Below are positions 1-6,976 of a stretch of DNA of 48,862 bases, one piece after another. A program made the position numbers and the translations under genes. The notes below the pieces were generated by a model that saw only the letters and a list, made by a program, of their open reading frames with translations, searched no databases and was not told the origin of the DNA. Location: NCBI GenBank assembly GCA_036000965.1, contig DASYUT010000118.1, positions 1-48,862 of the forward strand, given 5' to 3'. Numbering within the stretch: position 1 is the stretch's first letter; every line of letters starts with the position of its first letter. The DNA is from Actinomycetes bacterium. GTDB lineage: Bacteria; Actinomycetota; CALGFH01.

Positions 1-44
1 CCGCGGCAGGAGCCGCCCAGAAGCGTCCCGGAGCGCCAAGCCTG

Positions 45-385
45 AGTGCTCGGCGGCGATGGCGGTGATCGCCGGCCTTGGTCTGCGCGCAGCGGCGTGC
101 CCTGCCCGGTAGTCCTGGTTCGATGTGGGGGGAGCTCGCTCTGGCGGCGACTGTCGCCCTTGGTCTGCGCGCCGCGGCGTGTCCTGGCCGGTGGTCCCTG
201 TTCGATGTGGGGGGAGCTCGCTCCCCCCACGGCCCCCCAGGAGCGCCTGTGCCATCGTGCTGGGGGAGCCGCGGGTGCACCAGGACACGCTCCCCCCACG
301 GCCCCCCAAGAGCGCATGTGCCATGGCCCGGGGGATTCCGCTACCACGGCCTCCCAGGAGCGCCTGCGCCATGGCGGGGCGGATC
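45..385. repeat. Mosaic intergenic repeat island, copy A
   Basis: Two kinds of module are visible. An 82-bp module (the ATG in TTCGATGTGGGG recurs at 123 and 205) carries CCTTGGTCTGCGCG and ends at the gene-like string ATGTGGGGGGAGCTCGC. A 68/69-bp module follows (GCTCCCCCCACGGCCCC at 220 and 289). At the module junction GTGGGGGGAGC and GCTCCCCCCAC form an 11-bp stem with a 2-nt loop. The same modules recur at 16329-16672 and 36255-36460. The ATG-led frame stays open to 597 here, but nothing supports translation. The rest of the first 621 bases (386-621) holds no recognised gene; it must contain the whiB promoter, for which I cannot defend exact boxes. Confidence 0.85.
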
Positions 386-621
386 CCAAGAAGACAAGGG
401 ATGTCCCGGTGAGCAGCGCCCTTTATGCGGGGTTGACCGGCGGTATGGGATACCTGAGGCTGCAATCGAAGCGTTACTCACCGGACATTGAGGGTGTTGC
501 AGCCGTGGGTTACCCTGCCCTTCTCCGACGGTATCGGGTGGTCTGCCCGGCTCGTCGGTCGGTCGCGCCGAGCGTCGTCCGGGTAGGGCGCGCCTGATCG
601 ACCAGGTTAGGAAGGACCGTC

Positions 622-891
622 ATGGCCACCACGTCATGGGACCTTCAGGTCGGCTGGCAGTACCGGGCCGCCTGCAAGGGACTACAGTCGCACCTGTTCT
701 TCGCGCCGAACCACCTCGAGCGCAAGGACGAGCGGCTCACGCGCGAGCGAGCAGCGAAAGCCATCTGCCACGAGTGCCCCGTGCTCGCCGAGTGCCGCGA
801 GTACGCGCTCCTGGTCCGCGAGCCGCACGGGATCTGGGGCGGCCTCAACGAGTACGAGCGACGCCAGCTCCTGAACCGTCGCGCGGGCTGA
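622..891 (+). CDS. WhiB-family Fe-S transcriptional regulator
   Basis: This 89-residue protein has the four WhiB cluster cysteines at C18, C49, C52 and C58 (C-x2-C-x5-C in ICHECPVLAEC) and the glycine-rich turn GIWGG at residues 70-74, followed by a basic C-terminus for DNA contact. WhiB proteins bind a redox- and NO-sensitive 4Fe-4S cluster and act with sigma factor. The start is supported by AGGAAGGA about 8 bases upstream. The protein is shorter than WhiB4/WblA (about 110-120 aa), but its neighbours DUF4177 and RidA match the WhiB4/WblA neighbourhood of mycobacteria and streptomycetes, so orthology is possible but not shown. A strong hairpin immediately follows the gene. Confidence 0.95.
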   Translation: MATTSWDLQVGWQYRAACKGLQSHLFFAPNHLERKDERLTRERAAKAICHECPVLAECREYALLVREPHGIWGGLNEYERRQLLNRRAG

Positions 892-894
892 GCC

Positions 895-945
895 CGGACG
901 TCGACGGGGGCCGGGTCGCAGCGACCCGGCCCCCGTCGACGTCCG
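895..945 (+). terminator. Perfect 24-bp-stem hairpin after whiB
   Basis: The stem runs 895-918 pairing with 922-945, every base matched, with a 3-nt CAG loop. It begins 3 bases after the whiB stop. No T-tract follows, as is usual for actinobacterial intrinsic terminators. It should end whiB transcription or stabilise its mRNA 3' end. Confidence 0.8.
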
Positions 946-1005
946 GTAGCCTTCGACCGTCCGCGCCCGTCGCGAAGGAACCCCCCGAGGACCAGGGCGG
1001 GCGCG

Positions 1006-1068
1006 GGACCACCTCACGTGACGAGGGGACCACCTCACGTGACGAGGAGATCACCTCGCGTGACGACA
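1006..1068. promoter_or_regulatory. Three 21-bp direct repeats carrying TCACGTGA palindromes
   Basis: Units lie at 1006-1026, 1027-1047 and 1048-1068. The first two are identical; the third differs at five positions. Each centres on TCACGTGA (1014-1021, 1035-1042) or TCGCGTGA (1056-1063). The spacing of 21 bp is two helical turns, so the palindromes face the same side of DNA. The array ends 10 bases before the DUF4177 start. It looks like an operator array; the binding protein is unknown. Confidence 0.5.
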
Positions 1069-1078
1069 AGGAGCGCCG

Positions 1079-1231
1079 ATGACCAAGTGGGAGTACGTCA
1101 CCGTCCCCCTGCTGCCCCACAGCACCAAGCAGATCCTTGACAACTGGGGCGAGGACGGCTGGGAGCTCGTCGCGGTGCACACCGCCGAAGTGGGCGGCAT
1201 GCTCGCCTTCTTCAAGCGCCCCAAGGGCTGA
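1079..1231 (+). CDS. DUF4177-like small protein
   Basis: This 50-residue ORF starts MTKWEYVTVPLL and contains DNWGEDGWELVAV, the conserved core of small DUF4177-type proteins, ending FFKRPKG. The start has AAGGAG 7 bases upstream. The function is unknown. In Mycobacterium tuberculosis a protein of this type (Rv3678A) sits between RidA (Rv3678c) and WhiB4, so its position here beside whiB and close to ridA agrees with a conserved neighbourhood. The triple palindrome array directly upstream may control it. It is too short for many gene callers, but the RBS, codon use and motif make it convincing. Confidence 0.88.
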   Translation: MTKWEYVTVPLLPHSTKQILDNWGEDGWELVAVHTAEVGGMLAFFKRPKG

Positions 1232-1391
1232 CCCGCCGGCGTCAGCAGCGGCCGCGGCCGGGCGACCCGAGGTCACGGCCACTCCACCCCGCCCACCGCA
1301 CCTCCCTCCGCGTTCAGGCAGCGCAGCGTGCCGTCAACATCTGAGCCCAGGTCGCTGTCCCATGTCCGGCCGCTTCGATAGCGTGTCCGGC

Positions 1392-3419
1392 ATGGATCTG
1401 GATGCGGCGTTCGCCAGCCTTCGGGGCCTCGCGCCCAGGGCGGTGCAGCAGGACATGGCCAGGGCGGTCGCCGCGGCGCTCGACGAGCGGGCGCCGCTGC
1501 TGGTGCACGCGCCGACCGGGGTGGGCAAGTCGCTCGGCTACCTCGTCCCCGTGGTGGCCGCCGGCCGGCGCGCGATCGTGGCCACCGCCACCAAGGCGCT
1601 GCAGGCCCAGCTCGTCGAGCGCGACCTGCCCCGCCTGGCCGACGCCTTCGGCACCACTTCCGCCCTGCTCATGGGGCGAGGAAACTACCTGTGCCTGAGC
1701 AGGGCGGATGGCCTGGTGGCGGCGACCCGGCTGGCCGCCACCGCGCAGGAGGAGGCCGCTCTGGAGCTGGTCGACTGGGCGCTCGAGTCGGAGACAGGCA
1801 GCCGCCTGGACGCACCGCCCGGAGTGCGGGACGACGTCTGGGACCTCGTCTCCACCTCTGGCGAGGACTGCCCGGGACAGAAGGGGTGCGCCTTCCACCA
1901 GCGCTGCTTCGCCGAACGAGCTCGCGAGCGGGCCCGCGACGTCGACGTGGTGGTCACCAACCACCATCTGCTCTTGCTCGAGCTCGAGCTGCGCCAGCTC
2001 TCGGACGCGCCAGGGGTGATGCTCCCCGAGGCCGACGTGGTCGTGGTCGACGAGGCCCACCGGCTGGCCGCGCACGCGGCCGACCTCTACGGCGTCTCAG
2101 TGACCGCCACCCGGGTTTCCAGGGCCGGGGCGGCCGCCGACGCCGTGGCCAAGGCGGCCGGGGTGCGTTCCGACTGGGCCAGGCGGCTGCGCGCGAGCTG
2201 GGAGCGCCACGCCGGCGAGCTGCGTCCCGGCGCCGTCGTGCCCGGCTCCCGGGCCTGGCTCGGCCTCGGTCGGGCCCTCGCCCCGGTCCTGCGTGAAGCC
2301 GAGGAGGCCCGGAGCTCCCTCAAGGACCTGAGCGGCCTCGACGAGGAGCTGCAGGGCGGCCTCCACGCGGCCAGGCGCCGCCTGCACGGCCTCTGCCGCG
2401 ACCTCACGCGCCTGATGGAGCCCGAGCCGGGCCCCGGCCGGGACGACGGCGACCCCGACGCCGAGCCGGGTGACGGCTCGACCGGGAAGCCGGGTGACGG
2501 CCAGGCCGGCCGTGACGGCCGGGTCCGGTCCGGTGCGGGCGACCAGGGTGGGCCACGCGACGAGCCCGCGCGGGAGCTGGCGGTCTGGGTCGAGGAGCGG
2601 CGGGACGGGGGGCGGGCCATCAGGTCGGCGCTGGTCGAGCCCGGGCCGGTCCTGCAGGCGGTGCTCTGGGCCCGGGTGCCGGCGACCGTCGCCTGCTCGG
2701 CGACCCTGGCCGTGGCCGGCAGCCTGGACGCGGCCCGGGCCGCCCTCGGGGTGGCGGACGCGGCCGGGCTGGTGGCCGAGTCCCCGTTCGACTTCCGGCG
2801 CAACGCCCTGCTCTACGTCCCCGGCTCCGTGCCGGCACCGTCCAGCGACCGCTTCCAGGCCGCCGCCGAGCAGGAGCTGCGCGGCCTGGTCGAGTCGTCA
2901 AGCGGCCGGGCCCTGGTCCTGTGCACGTCGTGGCGGGCGGTCGAGAGCTTCGCGGCCGCTCTCGCCGACCTCCCCTACGAGCTGCTGGTCCAGGGCGACG
3001 ACACGCCAGCCCGGCTCGCCGCCCGCTTCCGCGACGAGGTCGCGAGCGTGCTGGTGGCCACCCGCACGTTCTTCGAGGGCGTGGACGTGCCCGGACCGAG
3101 CCTGTCGCTGCTGGTGCTCGACCGGCTGCCGTTCCCGCGGCCCGACGACCCCCTGCTGTCCGAGCGGGGCCGCCGGGTCGAGCGACAGGGAGGTTCGCGG
3201 TTCTCGGCCGTGTGGCTGCCGGAGGCGGTCGTCTCGCTGCAGCAGGCACTGGGCCGCCTGGTGCGCTCGGAGTCGGACCGGGGCGTGATGGCCGTGCTCG
3301 ACCGGCGCCTGGCCGACGCCGCCTACGGCGCGACCCTGCTCGCGAGCCTGCCCCCGGCCCCCCTGACCCGCTCGCCCGCGGACGTGCGAGCGTTCTTCGC
3401 GGCAGGAGCGGGGCGGTAG
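1392..3419 (+). CDS. dinG: DinG/YoaA-type Fe-S ATP-dependent DNA helicase
   Basis: This is a 675-residue superfamily 2 helicase of the XPD/DinG group. Counting from 1392, Walker A is APTGVGKS (40-47), the four Fe-S cysteines are C101, C160, C166 and C172, the DEAH box is at 220-223, VVTNHHLLLLE lies just before it, and motif VI is QALGRLVRSE near the C-terminus. Such enzymes unwind DNA 5'-3' and remove R-loops or damaged forks. The frame is open back to 1137, which would overlap the DUF4177 gene by 95 bp, so a later start is needed. ATG 1362, GTG 1383 and ATG 1392 are possible and none has a good RBS; 1392 gives the usual family N-terminus. An acidic/Gly-rich insert lies near residues 340-390. 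Confidence 0.9.
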   Translation: MDLDAAFASLRGLAPRAVQQDMARAVAAALDERAPLLVHAPTGVGKSLGYLVPVVAAGRRAIVATATKALQAQLVERDLPRLADAFGTTSALLMGRGNYLCLSRADGLVAATRLAATAQEEAALELVDWALESETGSRLDAPPGVRDDVWDLVSTSGEDCPGQKGCAFHQRCFAERARERARDVDVVVTNHHLLLLELELRQLSDAPGVMLPEADVVVVDEAHRLAAHAADLYGVSVTATRVSRAGAAADAVAKAAGVRSDWARRLRASWERHAGELRPGAVVPGSRAWLGLGRALAPVLREAEEARSSLKDLSGLDEELQGGLHAARRRLHGLCRDLTRLMEPEPGPGRDDGDPDAEPGDGSTGKPGDGQAGRDGRVRSGAGDQGGPRDEPARELAVWVEERRDGGRAIRSALVEPGPVLQAVLWARVPATVACSATLAVAGSLDAARAALGVADAAGLVAESPFDFRRNALLYVPGSVPAPSSDRFQAAAEQELRGLVESSSGRALVLCTSWRAVESFAAALADLPYELLVQGDDTPARLAARFRDEVASVLVATRTFFEGVDVPGPSLSLLVLDRLPFPRPDDPLLSERGRRVERQGGSRFSAVWLPEAVVSLQQALGRLVRSESDRGVMAVLDRRLADAAYGATLLASLPPAPLTRSPADVRAFFAAGAGR

Positions 3420-3488
3420 GCTTGGCCCCCGCCCGCAGGCCCCGCCCCTGGCCCACCCGCCCGCAGGCCCCCGCCCGAAGGAGCCGCC

Positions 3489-3959
3489 ATGCCAACCCCC
3501 GAAGAGCGACTCGAGGAGCTCGGCATCACCCTGCCCGAGCCGGTCCCGCCGGTCGCAGCCTACGTTCCCTGCGTCCGCACCGGCGACCTCGTGTACGTCT
3601 CCGGCCAGGTGCCCCTCGTGGACGGTCGGCCCGGCTGGACGGGCCGGCTCGGCGCGGGCGACCTCACCCTCGACGACGGGGTCCAGGCCGCCCGGCGCTG
3701 CGCAATCAACGTCGTGGCAGCGCTCAAGCAGGAGCTGGGCGACCTCTCCCGGGTGCGCCGGGTGGTCAAGGTGAACGGGTACGTGGCGAGCGACCCCGGC
3801 TTCACCGACCAGCCGAAGGTCGTCAACGGGGCCAGCCTGCTGTTCGGCGAGGTGTTCGGCGACGCCGGCCGCCACGCCCGGGCCGCGGTCGGCGTGGCCG
3901 CCCTCCCCCTGGGCGTCCCCGTCGAGGTAGAGGCGATCGTGGAGGTCGCGGGCGGGTAG
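3489..3959 (+). CDS. RidA (YjgF/YER057c) family protein
   Basis: This 156-residue protein contains the RidA fold signatures GDLVYVSGQVPLVDG (32-46) and HARAAVGVAALP (129-140). The second holds R131, at the place of the arginine that binds the substrate carboxylate in RidA enzymes, which deaminate reactive 2-aminoacrylate and related enamines. GAAGGAG sits 6 bases before the ATG. It is longer than E. coli RidA (128 aa), matching the longer actinobacterial subgroup found beside WhiB4-type regulators. It lies 69 bp after dinG, separated by a C-rich spacer. Confidence 0.92.
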   Translation: MPTPEERLEELGITLPEPVPPVAAYVPCVRTGDLVYVSGQVPLVDGRPGWTGRLGAGDLTLDDGVQAARRCAINVVAALKQELGDLSRVRRVVKVNGYVASDPGFTDQPKVVNGASLLFGEVFGDAGRHARAAVGVAALPLGVPVEVEAIVEVAGG

Positions 3960-4125
3960 GGCGGCGCTGTCGCACCCGTGGGCGAGACTCGTCCGGGTCG
4001 CCGGGCTGGTGGCTTGAACGGTCCGGATGCGGGGGACAACTACACAGAAGGCGGCCACAGCAACACAGAAGGCGGCTACAGCGAAGGTGGCGGACCCCAC
4101 GCCACCACGGGAAGGGAGCCGCGCC

Positions 4126-5028
4126 GTGCGGGTGCGACCAGCGGTCAGGCCGGCGACCGGCCCGGGACGACAGGCGCTGGTACCGAGGCGGCACCGCCAC
4201 CGCGACCGGCGCCTGGCCTGGGCCCTCGTGCTGGTCCTTGTGCCTGCTCTGGTCCTGGGCGCCTGCGACGGCGGGCAGCTCGGCGGCGCCTTGGGCGGTG
4301 ACGGCCCGGGCGCGGCCGGCCCGCCACCGTCCGGGTCCTCCACCAGGCCGCCGCGCGACGCCCAGCGCGCCACCGTGCTCAGGGTCGTGGACGGCGACAC
4401 CGTCGAGCTGCGGGGCACCGGCAAGGGGCCGCTGCGCTCGGGGTTCAAGACCACGGTCCGCCTGCTCGAGGTGGACACCCCCGAGACCAAGCTCGGGGTC
4501 GAGTGCTACGGGCCGGAGGCGGCCGCCTTCACCAAGAAGCTGCTGGCGCCCGGGTCCACCGTGCTCGTCTCGCCTGACCGGGAGCTCCGCGACCGCTACG
4601 GGCGGACGCTGCTCTACGTGTGGACCGCCAAGGGTGTGTTCGCCAACCAGGAGCTGATCCGCACCGGCCATGCGACCGCGGTCCTCTACAAGCCGAACGA
4701 CCGCTACATCGGCCTCATGCGCCGGACCGAGGCGGCCGCCAAGGCGAAGAAGCTCGGCCTGTGGGGCCGGTGCGGCGGCAACGCCCCCAACCGCCCGAGG
4801 GGCGGGTCGGCGGGGACTGGCGCGCGCACCCAGCCGAGCGGCCCCGGGCAGGCCGCCCCCAGCGGCAGGAACACCTGCCCCGCCTCCCACCCGGTCAAGG
4901 GCAACATCGGCGAGAACGGCAAGATCTACCACGTGCCGGGGAGCAGGGACTACGCGCGCACCAACCCGGAGCTGTGCTTCGCCGACGAGGCGGCCGCCAA
5001 GGCGGCCGGCTTCCGCCGGGCCGGGTAG
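4126..5028 (+). CDS. Lipoprotein staphylococcal-nuclease-like (TNase) protein
   Basis: The GTG start at 4126, with GGGAG upstream, gives 300 residues. A basic N-terminus and hydrophobic segment (30-46) end in an LGAC lipobox with C47 as the lipidated residue. The SNase domain spans about 80-216. Residues aligned with the nuclease active site are D91 (VVDGDT), R112 (VRLLEV), E120 (DTPE) and R160 (DRYGR). A Pro/Gly linker leads to a C-terminal module (about 250-300; CPASHPVKGNIG, KIYHVPG, LCFADEAAAKAAGFR) often attached to secreted nucleases and competence-type proteins. It probably degrades extracellular or periplasmic-space DNA/RNA. The frame is open upstream to ATG 4027, but that region is low-complexity. 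The last 57 bp are duplicated after the stop. Confidence 0.88.
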   Translation: MRVRPAVRPATGPGRQALVPRRHRHRDRRLAWALVLVLVPALVLGACDGGQLGGALGGDGPGAAGPPPSGSSTRPPRDAQRATVLRVVDGDTVELRGTGKGPLRSGFKTTVRLLEVDTPETKLGVECYGPEAAAFTKKLLAPGSTVLVSPDRELRDRYGRTLLYVWTAKGVFANQELIRTGHATAVLYKPNDRYIGLMRRTEAAAKAKKLGLWGRCGGNAPNRPRGGSAGTGARTQPSGPGQAAPSGRNTCPASHPVKGNIGENGKIYHVPGSRDYARTNPELCFADEAAAKAAGFRRAG

Positions 5029-5085
5029 CTCGGCTTCGCCGACGAGGCAGCCGCCGAAGCCGCCGGCTTCCGCCAAGCCGGGTAG
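4972..5085 (+). repeat. 57-bp tandem duplication of the nuclease gene tail, including its stop
   Basis: Copy 1 (4972-5028) encodes the last 18 residues and TAG stop of the nuclease. Copy 2 (5029-5085) repeats it in frame, with LGFADEAAAEAAGFRQAG and its own TAG at 5083. Some third positions and a few residues differ. Copy 2 also contains CGGCTTCG and CGAAGCCG arms, so it could fold as a hairpin after the gene. Confidence 0.9.
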
Positions 5086-5156
5086 CGGGCTAGCCTGCGG
5101 TGCCGGGGCGCCCACCAGCCGGGGAGGGCGCGGGCGGGTCCGACGGAGCGGTGGAC

Positions 5157-5936
5157 ATGGACGGGACCGGTGGGCCGAGGGGCGCGGGGCCGCTACGCCG
5201 CTTCGCGCTCGCCCTTGCGTGCCTGACCAGGATCCCGGGGCCGCGGCTGGAGGTCGGCCCGGGCGACCTGCGCCGGGCGTCGCCCCTGTTCCCGGCCGTC
5301 GGGCTGGTGGTCGCCGGGCTCGGCGTGGCCGTCCGGGCCGCGGTCGCGCCGGTCTGGGGCGGCGCGGTCGCGACCATCCTGGCCGTGGCCGCAATGATCG
5401 CGGTCACCGGCGCGCTCCACGAGGACGGGCTGGCCGACTCGGCCGACGGCCTGTGGGGCGGGACCGACCCGGCCGGGCGCCTGGCGATCATGCGCGACAG
5501 CCGGCTTGGCACCTACGGCATCGTCGCCCTGGGCACCGTCCTCGCTCTGCGCACCGCGCTGCTGCTGCCGCTCGGCCTGGCCGACTTCGCCCGCGCCGCC
5601 GTCTGCGGCCACGTGCTGGCCCGCGCCTCGGCCCTGCTCGTCGCCCGGGTCCTGCCGCCCGCCGCGGCCGGCAGCGGCGCCGAGATCGCCGGGCCGCTCG
5701 GCCCCGGCGAGGTGCTGACCGCCTCGGCGGTGGTGGCCGCGACCCTGGCCGCCGCGGCCGGGCCCTGGGCCCCGGTCCCGCTCGCGGCCGGCCTGGCCGC
5801 CTGCCTGGCCTGCATCCGGCTGTTCCGCCGCCGCCTGGGCGGCTTCACCGGCGACAGCCTGGGCGCGGCCAACCAGCTGGTCGAGCTGGTCACCGTGGCG
5901 GCGGTCGCCGCCCTGGCCCGCGCCGGTCTCCTCTGA
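5157..5936 (+). CDS. cobS: Adenosylcobinamide-GDP ribazoletransferase (cobalamin synthase)
   Basis: This 259-residue polytopic membrane protein joins adenosylcobinamide-GDP to alpha-ribazole in the last stage of vitamin B12 assembly. Diagnostic motifs are ALHEDGLADSADGLWGG, RLAIMRDSRLGTYG and GGFTGDSLGAANQLVE, the acidic ones being metal/substrate sites in the CobS family. GGAG lies 8 bases before ATG 5157; the frame is open to GTG 5100. No other cobalamin gene is in the window, so it is an isolated cob gene here. It converges on the DUF2017 gene (61-bp gap). Confidence 0.95.
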   Translation: MDGTGGPRGAGPLRRFALALACLTRIPGPRLEVGPGDLRRASPLFPAVGLVVAGLGVAVRAAVAPVWGGAVATILAVAAMIAVTGALHEDGLADSADGLWGGTDPAGRLAIMRDSRLGTYGIVALGTVLALRTALLLPLGLADFARAAVCGHVLARASALLVARVLPPAAAGSGAEIAGPLGPGEVLTASAVVAATLAAAAGPWAPVPLAAGLAACLACIRLFRRRLGGFTGDSLGAANQLVELVTVAAVAALARAGLL

Positions 5937-5997
5937 CGCCGGCGCCGGGACGAGTCGATCCGGACGGCGACGGGCGGCGGCCGGCGGCAGGGCCCGG

Positions 5998-6504
5998 TCA
6001 GGCCGACAGCGTCTCGACCAGCAGCTCCTCGAGCCAGCCGAGGTAGGCAAGCAGGTGCATGGCGGGCGCGGACGGGGCGGACTCGTCGACGTGCCCGTCG
6101 AAGTCGTCCTCGATGCCCAGGCGCACCCCGAGAGCAAGGCGCAGGTCGTTCAGCACGCCCAGCCATGCCATCGCCTCCTCCTCGCTGAGGTCGACCGTCC
6201 AGCGCCGCCTGCTGACCGAGCCGCGCGCGAGGCTGCTGGTCATCAGGTCGAGGTTGGCGAGCTTGGCGCTCAGCAGGTCGTCGTGGACGAGGGTGTGGTA
6301 CTCCTCCTCCCGCTCGCGGTCGCCCGCGTCCCGGTAGGCGGGCGGGAACAGCCGCGCGGTGACCGGGTCGGGCTGTCCGCCCGAAAGCTGCTCGGCGGTG
6401 AGGACGCCGCGGAGCTGGTCGGGCAGGTTGCGCAGGACCTGGGCCTCCTGCGGGCTCAGCCTGACCCGGACGCGGCCGCCGACCCGTTTGAACGCGCCGG
6501 CCAC
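5998..6504 (-). CDS. DUF2017 family protein
   Basis: This 168-residue protein of unknown function belongs to the family that in actinobacteria is encoded directly downstream of clpS. Visible features are the N-terminal FKRVGGRVRVRLSPQEAQVLRNLPDQL, the central PPAYRD and EEEYHTLVHDDLLSAKLANLD, and a C-terminal helix ending HLLAYLGWLEELLVETL. It starts with GTG immediately after the clpS stop (TGA-GTG, no gap), so the two should be translationally coupled. A role linked to Clp-dependent proteolysis is inferred from this pairing only. Confidence 0.88.
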   Translation of the reverse strand: MAGAFKRVGGRVRVRLSPQEAQVLRNLPDQLRGVLTAEQLSGGQPDPVTARLFPPAYRDAGDREREEEYHTLVHDDLLSAKLANLDLMTSSLARGSVSRRRWTVDLSEEEAMAWLGVLNDLRLALGVRLGIEDDFDGHVDESAPSAPAMHLLAYLGWLEELLVETLSA

Positions 6505-6798
6505 TCAACGGTCCTTCTGCATCGTGGCCCACAGCCCGTGACCGTGGAGCCGGAAGACGTCGAACTCGGCCTTCTCGCGCGGCCCGCTCGACACCACCGC
6601 CTTCCCCTTGTGGTGGACGTCCAGCATCAGGCTGGTGGCCTTCTCCTTGGAGTAGCCGAACAGCTTCTGGAACACGAAGACCACGTAGGACATCAGGTTG
6701 ATCGGGTCGTTCCAGACGATCACGATCCACGGGATGTCCGGGTCGACGATCTCGTCGTGCTCTTCGGTGCGCTCGCGCACCGGTGCGGTCGTGCTCAT
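6505..6798 (-). CDS. clpS: ATP-dependent Clp protease adaptor ClpS
   Basis: This 97-residue N-recognin delivers N-degron proteins to ClpC/ClpA-ClpP. The signature runs [15 protein letters not shown] then VFQKLFGYS and [14 protein letters not shown]30, D31 and H62 correspond to the pocket residues that bind the destabilising N-terminal residue. The N-terminal extension ([16 protein letters not shown]) is polar and flexible, as usual. It is first in an operon with the DUF2017 gene and divergent from the hydroxyglutarate oxidase gene. Confidence 0.96.
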   Translation of the reverse strand: MSTTAPVRERTEEHDEIVDPDIPWIVIVWNDPINLMSYVVFVFQKLFGYSKEKATSLMLDVHHKGKAVVSSGPREKAEFDVFRLHGHGLWATMQKDR

Positions 6799-6824
6799 GC
6801 CGGTATGGTCGCAAATCTGGCTGT

Positions 6825-6929
6825 GGAGTGGGAGCAGGGGGAGCCAGCCCGAGCACCGACGAGGTCATCCGCTCCATCGCCTCGCAGGTCGCAGCGGAGT
6901 GGGGGCAGAGGGAGCCGGCCCGAGCACCG
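6825..6929. repeat. Pair of about 34-bp direct repeats between clpS and lhgO
   Basis: GGAGTGGGAGCAGGGGGAGC... at 6825-6858 recurs as GGAGTGGGGGCAGAGGGAGC... at 6896-6929 with about three differences, 71 bp apart, both ending GCCCGAGCACCG. They fill the divergent promoter region, so they may be duplicated regulatory sites. Confidence 0.6.
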
Positions 6930-6976
6930 GGCGCGTGCCGCGGCGCGGGCGCGGGGCCCACGGTAGGATCGGCAAC

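Noticed and set aside
118-240. tRNA-like T-loop string GGTTCGAT followed by a GC-rich stem in the repeats
   Set aside because: No acceptor-stem pairing, anticodon arm or D-arm could be built; the string is part of the 82-bp module.
46-597. 183-residue open frame through repeat island A
   Set aside because: It consists of repeat modules, has Cys/Pro/His-rich composition without a domain, no RBS, and overlaps other open frames of similar length.
1137-1391. Longer dinG start (760-residue form)
   Set aside because: It would overlap the DUF4177 gene by 95 bp and its extra residues are low-complexity without helicase homology.
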